Source of the DNA: Paenibacillus glucanolyticus NBRC 15330
Lineage (GTDB): Bacteria > Bacillota > Bacilli > Paenibacillales > Paenibacillaceae
DNA length: 64,000 bases
Reading direction: 5' to 3'
NCBI RefSeq assembly: GCF_004000885.1
Contig: NZ_BIMC01000001.1
Span: forward strand, 558,001 to 622,000
Below, piece by piece: positions 8,366 to 17,336 of the stretch. A model generated the notes under the pieces. That model made no database searches, was not told the DNA's origin, and saw nothing but the letters and a program-made list of their open reading frames with translations. A program made the position numbers and the translations under genes. How positions within the stretch are numbered: position 1 is the first letter of the stretch; each line of letters starts with the position of its first letter.

Positions 8366-9143
8366 GTGATCATTACGCGAGAAAAAGCGTTGTCGACGCC
8401 GCAATCCATGAAACACGCTGCTCGGCGCGCACTGCGCTCCTCGCTGCTGGAACTGGGCAGTGGAACCAAGGCAGAGCTTAGCGACAAACTCGGCATCAGT
8501 TTCCCGACGGTTGGCAAAGTGCTGGAACAGATGAAGCAAGAAGGGGAAGTCACCCTGCTTGGACTGGATGAATCGAGTGGCGGCAGGCGTGCGAATCGTT
8601 ATGCTTTTAATCCGGATTACATGCTGGGGCTCGCTGTTTATTACGAGAAGGAGCAGAGCGTATATACCCTTTTCAACTGGAACGGCGACCTTATCGAGCG
8701 GACAGTGAAGACGCCATACTCCATCGCGGACCGGAGGCTCTTGCATCCCAGCTGGGAAACTGGATCCGGAACTACCCGAAAATCCGTTCGATTGCCGCTG
8801 GCTTGCCGGCCCCGTTCGTGATGGCGTCATTTTTCATATCCCAACGTATGGAGCCTTTCAGGACTATGACCTCAAGTCCTATCTGGAGACCCTGTACTCC
8901 ATTCCTGTCGTGGTAGGCCGCCTGAGCGCAACCTTTGCCGCAATAATCAATCCCGATGCCATCATGTGGTGTGAGCATGATCTCCTCCCCTCCACCCTGA
9001 TCTCGATAAAAGAACGGGCTTCCACTTACGTACCGGAACCGCATTTGCCTGAGATGCAACTTCGCGATTGGGAACAAGACTATATAGCCGGCTTAAAGCG
9101 GCTTGCTCTGGATATGATGATATCCGATACTCGTGCAGTGTAA
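8366..9143 (+). pseudogene. ROK-family transcriptional regulator, frameshifted and internally deleted
   Basis: The N-terminus (from 8366) encodes a winged helix (LGSGTKAELSDKLGISFPT) and the start of a ROK/actin-like ATPase fold. Reading then needs two frame changes: near 8731, where GACCGG would be GACCCGG, and near 8811, where CCGGCCCC would be CCGGGCCCC. Each looks like one lost base in a short run. After correction it reads IRSIAAGLPGPVRDGVIFH, as in ROK proteins, but near 8912 it jumps from SIPVVV straight to the C-terminal ATFAAIINPDAIMWC. About 100 residues of the sugar-kinase-like domain are missing. The product would be about 260 residues against about 380-400 for the family. It ends 30 bases before an MFS gene it may once have regulated. 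Confidence 0.75.
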
Positions 9144-9172
9144 AATTCAACGATGATGATTGGGGAATAACC

Positions 9173-10426
9173 GTGAATACTGACCTTCAAACGAAAGCAA
9201 AACCGAAATTCAGCAAGGATTACACCCTCCATTTGGCAACCATATTTCTCGGCTTTATCATTTTCGGGATATCGGAAAATATTAAAGGACCCGCCATACC
9301 CAGAATTCAATTCGATTTTCGTCTGGACGAAATGCAGATCGGCACATTGCTGTCGCTGAATGCACTCGGATATTTGATCGCTTGCTCCTTCACTGCCCTG
9401 TTAACCCGCAAGATCGGGATCAAATGGGTCAGCATGGCTGCCTTTGGATCAATGGCGATTTCCGGCGTGTTTATTTTTCTGTCACACAGCTATCCGATGT
9501 TTACCGCATCCTACTTCTTAATGTACATAGGAAACGGCATGCTCGAGATTGGACTTGCGATCTTGGCAGCCCGGATTTTTGTGCGAAATACCGGTACGAT
9601 GATGAACCTGTCCCATTTCTTCTACGGGATTAGTTCAACGGTGGCACCGATGATTGCATCCGGCTTAATGACCGTAACCGTATGGAATCACACGCTGGAC
9701 TGGCGGGGAATGTACCTGGCTATGCTTATGTTATCCGTACTGCCGATGATCCCGGCATTGATGAGCAAATTTCCCGGGGATGACCTGTCCGAGACGGAAC
9801 GCGTTCCACTGAAACAATTGGTCAGAGATCCTGCCCTGTGGCTTGTTGTCATGATCCTCTCCTTCGGTGTTGTCTCGGAGATGGCCGTCGGCGGGTGGCT
9901 CGTCAACTTTCTTGAAAAATCGTACAATTGGGAGCCAACCGCAGCGGCTGGAATGTTATCCGCGTTCTTTCTCTGTTTCTCGGCTGCGCGTCTGCTGCTG
10001 GGCCCGATCACGGACCGGATCGGTTTCACTCTATCGATTATCATTCTGTCTGCTCTGACCGGAGTATGTACCTTTATCGCGATCTTTGGCGGGGAATCCT
10101 ACGCCTTCCTGTTCGCGGCAGCCGGTATCGGAATCGCTCCGATTTATCCGACAGTTATGGCTTTGATTGCCAAAAGATATCCAAGAGAAAGCGATACCGC
10201 CATCACGTTTATCGTCACCATGATGGGGATTGGCAGCGTCATTGGCAATTACGCAATCGGTGCCATTACGAACGGCTTCAAACAGATGTATGGCAGCGAA
10301 ACGGAGCTGGGTCTGCTGAGAGGACTCCAAGCCGGCTATGGCTTCATCGGATTATGCGCGGTGCTGTGCTCGCTGTTCGGCATCGTCTTGTATCGCTATT
10401 TAAGGGTTCGCAAGCAATTGATCTAA
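9173..10426 (+). CDS. MFS transporter
   Basis: 417 residues with about 12 hydrophobic segments. The loop 2-3 region LLTRKIGIKWVSMAAFGSMA follows the MFS A-motif position, and the N-terminal ISENIKGPAIPRIQFDFRLD resembles the fucose-permease-like and related sugar groups (inference). I chose the GTG at 9173, which has TGGGGA 7 bases upstream; an in-frame ATG at 9068 would overlap the regulator remnant and add a hydrophilic leader. The closing helix is followed by the basic tail RYLRVRKQLI. It is followed by a strong terminator. The substrate is unknown; the adjacent ROK remnant suggests a sugar or glycoside. Confidence 0.85.
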   Translation: MNTDLQTKAKPKFSKDYTLHLATIFLGFIIFGISENIKGPAIPRIQFDFRLDEMQIGTLLSLNALGYLIACSFTALLTRKIGIKWVSMAAFGSMAISGVFIFLSHSYPMFTASYFLMYIGNGMLEIGLAILAARIFVRNTGTMMNLSHFFYGISSTVAPMIASGLMTVTVWNHTLDWRGMYLAMLMLSVLPMIPALMSKFPGDDLSETERVPLKQLVRDPALWLVVMILSFGVVSEMAVGGWLVNFLEKSYNWEPTAAAGMLSAFFLCFSAARLLLGPITDRIGFTLSIIILSALTGVCTFIAIFGGESYAFLFAAAGIGIAPIYPTVMALIAKRYPRESDTAITFIVTMMGIGSVIGNYAIGAITNGFKQMYGSETELGLLRGLQAGYGFIGLCAVLCSLFGIVLYRYLRVRKQLI

Positions 10427-10443
10427 TTATGGAGCTTTAGAAG

Positions 10444-10496
10444 AAAAAAGGGAGCCAGCCCGAAAATCGATTCGGGCGGCTCCCTTTTCCTTTTTC
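10444..10496. terminator. Bidirectional rho-independent terminator
   Basis: GGGAGCC (10450-10456) pairs with GGCTCCC (10478-10484), with an inner CCCGAA/TTCGGG stem. It is flanked by A-rich sequence on the left and T-rich on the right, and separates the convergent MFS and GH35 genes. Confidence 0.85.
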
Positions 10497-12260
10497 TCAG
10501 CCCAGATCGGGCTTATCAACAAGATGGACGCACGCATCGCCGGAATGATGCAGTTCAAATACCGTGATTGCATTGCGACCCTGCTTCAGCAGCGGTCCAG
10601 GCACATAAAGTGTTGCCTGCGGCCCTTCCTTCCAATAGCGTCCCAGATTGAAGCCATTGATCCATACTACGCCTTTTCCCCATCCATCCAGACGGATGAA
10701 TGTATCGCCGATTTCATCCACTGTGAATTCGCCGGTATAGAAGGTAGGCCGATCCTGCTGATCCAATGCACCTTCCAGCGCTTGGAACGATGCCGTATTC
10801 GGATTCTCTAACGGCAGCGGATAGATGCTCCAGTCGAACAGGAACTGGTTGTTCATCCGAGCTCCCTCCGTGATGCCCTTATAGTCCTTCAGTTTCGGAC
10901 CATAGTTAACCCGCCCCATATTCTCGACAACAATCTCCAGCTTCGCCCCGGCTGCCGGAATATCGAGTTGCAAGGCTTGAGGATTCCAGCGCTCAACGGT
11001 ACCCTGATAAATACCATTCAAGAATACCTGAGCCCGGTCATGCACCTCTTGCAGATGCAAGAATTCACCCTGACGCGGACCCGAAACCACCGTTGAATAC
11101 ACAATGAACCCATAACTTTGACCCAACAACTCCATAGGAACAGGCGTTGTGCGTTTCACCTGCTCCGACAGTACCGGCAACTGCTCCAGTAAGTCGGCAT
11201 AATGCGTCATGCGAACAGAGCCATAACTTTTCTTCACCGAAGGTGGAGGCAGATTGGGCAAATCCGCAATCTCAAGCCCCTGATGCTTAACAATCGCACT
11301 GCGAACGGCCTCATATTTAGCGGTTGCATCCCCGCATTCCGAGAGTGGAGCATCATAATCATAGCTGGTGACTGTCGGTTCATATTTCTCTTGATCATTC
11401 GCTCCGTTGTAGAATCCGAAATTCGTTCCGCCATGAAACATGTAAAAATTCACGGATGCATTCAGGCGAAGCATCTCCTCGAATACCTGGGCAACCTCCT
11501 CGGAGCTCCGCGTATGATGCGGTTTCAGCCAATGATCAAACCATCCGTTCCAGTATTCCATGCACATAAGAGGATCTTCTGTCCGGTACTCTTGCAGTTT
11601 AGCGAAAGCTTCCCCGGGTCTGGATCCGAAATTGACGGTTGCAAGCACGTTCGGTACGGTTCCCCCCTGCAGCATGCCATCCGTAGGACCATCTGAAGTG
11701 AACAGCAATACATCCACGCCACGCGCGGACAAGCCGTCTTTTAAATATTCCAGATAGGCCGTATCATTTCCATAACTGCCGTACTCATTCTCAATCTGAA
11801 TCGCAATTACCGGACCTCCCTTGGAGGTCAACAGCGGAACTATTCGTGGAATCAGTTCATCGTAATAGTGGTCAACCTTCTCCAAATAGACGGGGTCCAT
11901 ACATCGCAGATGAATATCCGGATACTGCAGCAGCCAGGCAGGAAGCCCGCCGAATTCCCATTCTGCACATATATAAGGACTTGGCCGCAGGATCACGTGC
12001 AGCCCCAGATGACCGGCTTTTTGGACAAATCCTTCCAAGTCAGCTATGCCATCAAACGTAAATTGCCCTTCCTTGGGCTCATGCAAATTCCACGGAATAT
12101 AGGTCTCCACGGTGTTGAACCCACACGCTTTAAGCTTCATCAACCGGTCTTCCCAATATTCCGGAACGATACGAAAATAGTGAACAGCACCTGACAGAAT
12201 CTGAATCGGTTCATCCCCTAACACGAACTGTTGATTTATCGCTTTCAATTGAGGCTGCAT
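10497..12260 (-). CDS. Beta-galactosidase, glycoside hydrolase family 35
   Basis: 587 residues. The N-terminal TIM barrel shows LSGAVHYFRIVPEYW, AEWEFGGLPAWLL and the acid/base motif VIAIQIENEYGSYG (Glu159). The nucleophile region is CMEYWNGWFDHW (Glu235), with NFYMFHGGTNFGFYNGAN after it. C-terminal beta-sandwich domains end with GWGKGVVWINGFNLGRYW, the jelly-roll motif of GH35. No signal peptide, so it is cytoplasmic and probably acts on imported beta-galactosides. GGAGGG lies 8 bases before the ATG. It is divergent from an AraC-type regulator and has a cre-like site upstream, fitting substrate induction plus catabolite control. Confidence 0.95.
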   Translation of the reverse strand: MQPQLKAINQQFVLGDEPIQILSGAVHYFRIVPEYWEDRLMKLKACGFNTVETYIPWNLHEPKEGQFTFDGIADLEGFVQKAGHLGLHVILRPSPYICAEWEFGGLPAWLLQYPDIHLRCMDPVYLEKVDHYYDELIPRIVPLLTSKGGPVIAIQIENEYGSYGNDTAYLEYLKDGLSARGVDVLLFTSDGPTDGMLQGGTVPNVLATVNFGSRPGEAFAKLQEYRTEDPLMCMEYWNGWFDHWLKPHHTRSSEEVAQVFEEMLRLNASVNFYMFHGGTNFGFYNGANDQEKYEPTVTSYDYDAPLSECGDATAKYEAVRSAIVKHQGLEIADLPNLPPPSVKKSYGSVRMTHYADLLEQLPVLSEQVKRTTPVPMELLGQSYGFIVYSTVVSGPRQGEFLHLQEVHDRAQVFLNGIYQGTVERWNPQALQLDIPAAGAKLEIVVENMGRVNYGPKLKDYKGITEGARMNNQFLFDWSIYPLPLENPNTASFQALEGALDQQDRPTFYTGEFTVDEIGDTFIRLDGWGKGVVWINGFNLGRYWKEGPQATLYVPGPLLKQGRNAITVFELHHSGDACVHLVDKPDLG

Positions 12261-12319
12261 CTTATATTCCCTCCATGATTCATATCATTTCAATTTCACC
12301 ACACACTGATATCATCTAT

Positions 12320-12333
12320 CAAAAGCGCTTTCT
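12320..12333. promoter_or_regulatory. cre-like catabolite-response element upstream of GH35 gene
   Basis: The 14 bases CAAAAGCGCTTTCT match the cre consensus TGWAARCGYTWNCW at 12 of 14 positions. It lies 60 bases upstream of the beta-galactosidase start, beside a TTGATA that could be the -35 on the minus strand. CcpA repression is inferred. Confidence 0.45.
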
Positions 12334-12461
12334 GCTCAATCTCCAAATGGATCATTCTCTATACCTTTTGTGTCAAATTCTCACGATGTCATGAACTTAA
12401 TATGATAAAATAGAGGGCATACATATTAGAGTGAAAGATGCTAAAAAAGGAGCACGCTGCT

Positions 12462-13376
12462 ATGGATATTACATTCCGCTTTCCCAATATCATTCACACG
12501 CTTCAGGTAACCGGATGCCATTTTGATATCCAGCCACCTGGCTGGAGTTATCCGAGGCATCATCATCACCTATTCGAGCTGCTGTACTGTCTGGAAGGCG
12601 AGGTCTTGCAGGAAATTCACCGGGAATCCATTACGCTTCGGCAAGGGGAATGGCTTCTGATCAAATCCGGGGTACCCCATCAAACCTCTAATCTATCCAA
12701 TAAGCAGTATGGATACTTCAATGTTCATTTTGATCTCGATGATACGGAAATTCGGAGCTCATTATCCGCTGCCCCTTACCGCCATATTCGCCAGCATGAA
12801 AGCGAGCGCAGCAAACTGAACGCATACGTCCATGAGCTGGAGGAGATCGTTCGGCGCAGTCAGCCGCCAGCTCATTCGCTTCATCCGGAGAACCCGAAAG
12901 CCGAATACAATCTCACCTTTGAAGACAGGCTGCTGCTCCAATCCTATACCCTGCTTATCATTCATGATGTGCTCTCTCTCCTGAAGATGCAGGAAACACT
13001 CAAGCCACGACATTCCTTACCGGCGGCAGCGGGCGCTCACAAACCGTCTTCCTTGCTTGCAGCCGATGCGGCTCATGCCATTGAAGAGAAACTATCCTCG
13101 GGGCTCACCGAGGAGATATCTATCGCGGCGGTGTCCAAAGAGCTTAATTTAAGCCGCAGCCAATGCAGCAAATTGTTTCGCCAAGTCTATGGAATATCGC
13201 CAAGACAATATATCAGCCGTCAAAAGCTCAGCTTGGCCAAAGAGCTGCTTATCACGACCCATCTGCCGATGACCGCGATCGCCGACAAACTCGGGTTTCG
13301 CTCCGCCAGCCACTTTTCAAGGCAATTCCGCCGCTGGACCGGACAGTCGCCGACTGAATACCGGCCCAGACACTAA
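12462..13376 (+). CDS. AraC-family regulator with N-terminal cupin
   Basis: 304 residues. An N-terminal cupin-like sensor (PRHHHHLFELLYCLEGEVLQ, then a GEWLLIKSGVPH turn) is followed by a C-terminal pair of helix-turn-helix motifs: AAVSKELNLSRSQCSKLFRQ and MTAIADKLGFRSASHFSRQF, ending with PTEYRPRH. I prefer the ATG at 12462, with AAGGAG 9 bases upstream, over an ATG at 12438. It is divergent from the GH35 beta-galactosidase, so it most likely activates that gene in response to a galactoside. Confidence 0.9.
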   Translation: MDITFRFPNIIHTLQVTGCHFDIQPPGWSYPRHHHHLFELLYCLEGEVLQEIHRESITLRQGEWLLIKSGVPHQTSNLSNKQYGYFNVHFDLDDTEIRSSLSAAPYRHIRQHESERSKLNAYVHELEEIVRRSQPPAHSLHPENPKAEYNLTFEDRLLLQSYTLLIIHDVLSLLKMQETLKPRHSLPAAAGAHKPSSLLAADAAHAIEEKLSSGLTEEISIAAVSKELNLSRSQCSKLFRQVYGISPRQYISRQKLSLAKELLITTHLPMTAIADKLGFRSASHFSRQFRRWTGQSPTEYRPRH

Positions 13377-13408
13377 ATTGTAAAATCCGATTATTTTTAG
13401 TTAGTTAC

Positions 13409-13438
13409 TTGACATTCAATAGCATTATTGAGTATGAT
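13409..13438 (+). promoter_or_regulatory. Sigma-A promoter of the DoxX gene
   Basis: A perfect -35 TTGACA (13409-13414) and TATGAT (13433-13438) are separated by 18 bp. Confidence 0.75.
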
Positions 13439-13450
13439 ACAACTTGAGTT

Positions 13451-13473
13451 TCAACTATATAAAAGTTAGTTGA
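13451..13473. promoter_or_regulatory. Inverted repeat over the DoxX transcription start
   Basis: TCAACT (13451-13456) and AGTTGA (13468-13473) form a perfect inverted repeat with an 11-base spacer, 13 bases after the -10 box. A repressor bound there would block the start. MarR/DUF24-type sensors often control DoxX-type quinone or thiol stress genes; no such regulator is adjacent, so this is only a suggestion. Confidence 0.4.
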
Positions 13474-13511
13474 TAACATTTCAAAACAAAGATAAGGAGT
13501 TGTTACATTTC

Positions 13512-13904
13512 ATGCGTAGTTATTCTTCTACGGGCACATTCATTATTCGGGTTATACTGGGGGTCATCTTTTTGGCTCACGGTTTGGATAAGTTCCAGAG
13601 CGGCATCGGAAATATCGAAGGATTCTTCGCAAGTTTGGGTATCCCTGCATTTATGGCTACCGTTGTCGCCATTATCGAAATTGTGGGTGGCATTGCGCTG
13701 ATTATCGGTTTGGGAACGAGAATTGCTTCCCTAGTTCTGGGTGTCGTACTAATCGTCGCTATTTTTCAGGCCAAGCTGGGCATGGGCTTCCTGGGTGGCT
13801 ATGAACTGGATATAGCGCTGCTCGCAATGGCTGTTCATCTTGCCCTTAGCGGCAGCAGCCTGCTCTCGGTTGATTCATTGTTTAGCAAGAAGAACAAAGC
13901 CTAA
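13512..13904 (+). CDS. DoxX family membrane protein
   Basis: 130 residues with four hydrophobic helices: FIIRVILGVIFLAHGLDKFQ, a second around IPAFMATVVAIIEIVGGIAL, then ASLVLGVVLIVAIFQAKL, and a last around LDIALLAMAVHLALSG. The LAHGLDKF motif and length are typical of DoxX/CatD-like proteins, linked to thiol-stress and quinone resistance in Firmicutes. I chose the ATG at 13512; AAGGAG lies 12 bases upstream, slightly far, and the upstream in-frame codons include the ribosome binding site itself. It is monocistronic, with its own strong promoter and a short hairpin after it. Confidence 0.88.
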   Translation: MRSYSSTGTFIIRVILGVIFLAHGLDKFQSGIGNIEGFFASLGIPAFMATVVAIIEIVGGIALIIGLGTRIASLVLGVVLIVAIFQAKLGMGFLGGYELDIALLAMAVHLALSGSSLLSVDSLFSKKNKA

Positions 13905-13988
13905 AGTAAACGCAAAGATTTGCCGGTGATCCGAGGCGACGACCTCATGAAAGAAAAACGTCTATCGACGTACTCTCAAAGAAGACAG

Positions 13989-14011
13989 ACCGCATTTAGC
14001 GGTAGTTTTTC
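13989..14011 (+). terminator. Short rho-independent terminator after DoxX gene
   Basis: ACCGC (13989-13993) pairs with GCGGT (13999-14003), followed by AGTTTTTCTT. The five-pair stem is small, so efficiency is uncertain. Confidence 0.45.
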
Positions 14012-14373
14012 TTGTGATATCATGCAGCAGATCCTCCGAAGTTTATACTTTCTGATATCTAAGAAAGAGCCGTACCTGACGATCAGTCTCCCATGACCCT
14101 GATCCAGATCCGCTTGCTGAAAATCTACTGTAGCCTTCCAATTTTTCACCTTGTCGGCCCCCGTGCATTCTCATGAGTCTCTATCGCTTCACTTGCGTTA
14201 GCTTGCCCCTCCTTCACTGACAATGCGACAAGCGATAGTCCAGTGAACAGGTAGCACCCCTCTGGTATATAATTTTATTTAGGTTAATTTAAAAGGATGC
14301 TTTGTTATGTCTAGTCCAAAATTGACCGGTTCACATTCTACATTAATTTTCTATAAAGGGGTGACATTTAAAA
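14012..14373. other. Intergenic stretch with no recognised gene
   Basis: About 360 bases between the DoxX terminator and the beta-helix pseudogene. I see no open frame with a ribosome binding site on either strand. The last 100 bases become AT-rich and hold an AAGGGGTG site 10 bases before the pseudogene's ATG. Confidence 0.5.
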
Positions 14374-15349
14374 ATGATTGTAAATGTTAATGTTTTAACT
14401 TTAATGATATTATAGCGGCATTACTGAGCGCGCAAGACGGAGATATATTCAATTTTTTTTATATAAAACGACATCAATTTCAGCAGCGGTGTTATGTTAC
14501 AACAAAATATCACAATTAACCTGATAAATAGCAGCGGCAATAATAGTGTTACACTTGCGATTACAAATGGAGGAAGTTTTCGTCACTTTTCAACGTTAAC
14601 AAACGGCAGTTTAACCGGAGTGTCGATGACCATAGGTGTTGGTATCATCCTTGATGGCGGAGGAACAGGCGGCGGCATTTTAATTTTCGGCTCCGGTTGT
14701 TCCCTAACGCTTGACGGCTGCATAATTACCAATTGCAGGAACAGTGGCAACGGTGGCGGCCTCCTGGTTCAGGGAATATCAGTAGAAGCAGTCTGATCAT
14801 GAACGCCGCGTTCATAGAAAACTGCCAAGCCGATAGTGGTGGTGGCGTCTTTGCCGCGGGCTGTGACATCGAGATGAACGGTGGGGAAATAACAGGCAAC
14901 CGTGCGAACAACAGCGGTGGCGGTATTACCACAATAGCGGGAGGGACCAGGCTCGGTTGCACCCTTACCATTAACGGAGGGAAAATCATCGCTAATTCCA
15001 CCGTGTTGGCTTTCGGTGACGCAGGAGGTATAAACGCGTTTGACACCATCGTTACAATTCAAAACAGTGAAATAAGCAACAATACGGCAGCAACAATGGC
15101 GGCATAATTGCTAATAACATCGCATTCATGGACGGCGGCGCTATCATCGCCAATGGCTCGCTCGTTTCGATTGCCGGCGCTGAAATCATAAATAATACCG
15201 CGGCTGGGGACGGCGGAAGTATATTTATTGATATGCTCGCCAATTTAACGGTATTTGCCTCCGTTATATTCAGTGGAAACACCGCGCAGACATTATTGTA
15301 TTTTCTAAATGTTTTTAACAATTACGACATTGGTGTCGGGATGAAGTAA
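14374..15349 (+). pseudogene. Beta-helix repeat surface protein (PMP/pectate-lyase-like), multiply frameshifted
   Basis: Joined across frames the sequence reads as one protein. It starts MIVNVNVLTL at 14374 (AAGGGGTG upstream), shifts near 14401 to NDIIAALLSAQDGDI, shifts in an eight-T run near 14460 to MLQQNITINLINSSGNNSV, shifts near 14780 to LIMNAAFIENCQADSGGGVF, and shifts near 15100 to NIAFMDGGAIIANG. The short units with GG and NN (CIITNC, GGEITGNRANNSGGG) are typical of right-handed beta-helix surface proteins. At least four frame changes, two in T runs, and the lack of a closing domain indicate decay. Bases are more AT-rich than the neighbours, consistent with acquired DNA. Confidence 0.75.
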
Positions 15350-15482
15350 AACAGCGGCGGTACCTCCGAAAGCAGCGTCATTAACGCGTATTCGAATGGT
15401 ACCGCGACTGAACCCTTCTATCTCCTACTAGTTATTTATGCAGTTTGCTTGACGGGGTGCAGTTCAACTTACAGCCCCCTTG

Positions 15483-16493
15483 CTAGTATATGACTCCATT
15501 TATCGGCACCAACATCCGCTTCCCATTTCTGAATGCCACAAGCTCCTTATAACCCATACGTTCAACATCCGCTTTGGCCTGATCCAACAGCATCCCGATA
15601 TCATCAGGAAAATGCGCGTCCGAGGACAAAGTAAGCGGAACCTTATATTCAGCGAGCACGGAGAGAAATAACGGACTCGGGCAGCTCTCCCCGATCGGGT
15701 AACGGTAAGCAAGTCCCGTATTGATCTCGGTAATGACCCCGCTCTGTACCATTTCCTTCGCCAGCATTCGGTAATAAGGAAGCAACTCCTTCTCGTCAAC
15801 TGGCCGGAATCCGAATACCTTAAGGTTGTCCGGATGGGCGATAATATGAAACAGCCCCGACACGCAGGCCTGCCTTAACAGCTCGTAATAGTGCTTATAG
15901 GTCTGAACCGGATCTCTCCCCTCAAATTTGCTCTTCGTCTCAGGATTGTCAAATCCCCATCCATCCAAAAAATGAACGGACCCAATGACGTAATCCCACT
16001 CGGACCCTGCGAGAATTTCCCTCAGCTCCTGTTCTCCACCTGGAAAAAAATCGGCTTCGATTCCCAGGGCAAGATCCGGTCTGGAGGCCTTTGCCTCTGT
16101 TACGAAGCGGACAAAATCGGAAAGCGAAGCCACGCATACCTGATCCAGCCACGCTTGCTGCATTCTCCCGACAGGGGTATCGTCCAGCAGCATATGCCTC
16201 TCATAATACGGCCGACATTCCCGAAAACGGTATAAATGATCTACCACACCAAACTGTCCGATCCCTCTTTTGCGCCCTGTATTCAAATAGCGGTCCAGCC
16301 ATTCCTCACTATAGCAGCCCTGCTGTATTCTGCGTGACAGGAGCTTTGCCATTTCCTCCCCATACTGCAGCGTATGATGGACTAATGATGCCTCCCGTTC
16401 AGGCTCCGTAGAGGCAAGCGCCTGCAAAGTGCGGGATAGCCAGCGCAGCGAATAAGGGCCTTCCTCCAGATGAAAATGCATATCTACCTTCAT
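15483..16493 (-). CDS. PHP-domain phosphoesterase (HisJ-like), downstream of organophosphate importer
   Basis: 336 residues. PHP metal motifs are visible in order: MKVDMHFHLEEG (HxH), GVVDH, GIEADFFPG, YVIGSVHFLDGW, IIAHPD and LTLSSDAHFPD. This trinuclear-metal fold hydrolyses phosphomonoesters (HisJ, YcdX, PolC-type) and some cyclic diesters. AAGGGGG lies 9 bases before the ATG. It is the last gene of the unit SBP-permease-permease-ATPase-DeoR-phosphodiesterase-PHP, 19 bases after the phosphodiesterase. I infer that it removes phosphate from the product of that enzyme; true histidinol-phosphatase is unlikely here because no his genes are present. Confidence 0.85.
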   Translation of the reverse strand: MKVDMHFHLEEGPYSLRWLSRTLQALASTEPEREASLVHHTLQYGEEMAKLLSRRIQQGCYSEEWLDRYLNTGRKRGIGQFGVVDHLYRFRECRPYYERHMLLDDTPVGRMQQAWLDQVCVASLSDFVRFVTEAKASRPDLALGIEADFFPGGEQELREILAGSEWDYVIGSVHFLDGWGFDNPETKSKFEGRDPVQTYKHYYELLRQACVSGLFHIIAHPDNLKVFGFRPVDEKELLPYYRMLAKEMVQSGVITEINTGLAYRYPIGESCPSPLFLSVLAEYKVPLTLSSDAHFPDDIGMLLDQAKADVERMGYKELVAFRNGKRMLVPINGVIY

Positions 16494-16512
16494 AAGTCGT
16501 ATCCCCCTTGAT

Positions 16513-17334
16513 CTAATCCCACGCCAGCATCGCTTCCGAAGGTTTGATTCCTAAATAATGGCACATCAACGGTGCCAAATGCAGCTGCGATATTGCCCCT
16601 GTCTGATCCGGCATCAAGGAAGGTGAAGGCAACTCGCCAAACACATAGAGCGGAACATTCCGTTCTTCAGGCTCGGTTCCTCCATGATGCCCCATCGCAT
16701 TCATCCCGTGATCGGACGTGACCACCACATGATATCCCTGTAATCTCCATGCAGGAACCAAGGTCGCCAATATGCCGTCTACAACACGTACAGAACCGGC
16801 ATATTCCTTGCTTTCACCCCCATGCTTATGGCCCATGTCGTCGATATTCATAGAATGAATATATAAAAAATGCGGATCGTACGTCGATCTCAAATGCTCG
16901 GCATCTATAAACAGATGGCTGTCAGGATAGTAATCCTCGAAATAGAACAGCCCATGCTGGATCAGCCTGCTGACATCATGCTGATAGCGGTCTGCGACAG
17001 GGTTAAATGGAGCGCTGTTATAAAGCTCGCTTACCCAATGATACGCGGCCGCAGCAGTCCTTAGTCCGGCCTCGCGTGCGAGATGGAACACGCTCTGTTC
17101 ATGACTCAACCTCGCAATATGGTTCGCCGTGATCCCGTTTCTCGCCACGTGCGTGCCGGTCAGCAGCACTTCGTACAGCGGACGCGAGAGACTCGGCAGT
17201 TGGGATTGTACTCGGTAGCAGTTCGCCTCGCCCTGCTCAACAAGATGCTCCATATATCCCAAATACTTGCGGGCGGCATCGTATCTTAATCCATCCAGTA
17301 CAACTACGATAAGCTTGGCTTCTCCTTGCAACAT
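16513..17334 (-). CDS. Alkaline-phosphatase-superfamily phosphodiesterase/phosphonate hydrolase (NPP-like)
   Basis: 273 residues. The first metal motif is VVVLDGLRYDAA (Asp14), the nucleophile segment LPSLSRPLYEVLLTGTH (Ser50 by alignment with NPP PTxTFPN), then MNIDDMGHKHGG (Asp165, His169) and VVVTSDHGMNAMGHHGG (Asp208, His209, His217). That is the two-zinc site of nucleotide pyrophosphatase/phosphodiesterases and phosphonoacetate hydrolase. No signal peptide, so it acts in the cytoplasm on imported substrate. It starts 2 bases after the DeoR regulator's stop. Whether it cleaves a phosphodiester or a C-P bond cannot be told from sequence alone. Confidence 0.85.
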   Translation of the reverse strand: MLQGEAKLIVVVLDGLRYDAARKYLGYMEHLVEQGEANCYRVQSQLPSLSRPLYEVLLTGTHVARNGITANHIARLSHEQSVFHLAREAGLRTAAAAYHWVSELYNSAPFNPVADRYQHDVSRLIQHGLFYFEDYYPDSHLFIDAEHLRSTYDPHFLYIHSMNIDDMGHKHGGESKEYAGSVRVVDGILATLVPAWRLQGYHVVVTSDHGMNAMGHHGGTEPEERNVPLYVFGELPSPSLMPDQTGAISQLHLAPLMCHYLGIKPSEAMLAWD

Positions 17335-17336
17335 CC

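Noticed and set aside
9068..9172. Longer N-terminus for the MFS transporter
   Set aside because: It would overlap the end of the ROK remnant and add a hydrophilic leader; the GTG at 9173 has a good ribosome binding site.
14012..14373. Possible decayed transposase or gene before the beta-helix remnant
   Set aside because: No transposase motif, terminal repeats or target duplication were found on either strand.
15483..16493. Histidinol-phosphatase (hisJ) name
   Set aside because: The PHP fold alone does not prove the substrate, and the genes around it are for organophosphate transport, not histidine synthesis.
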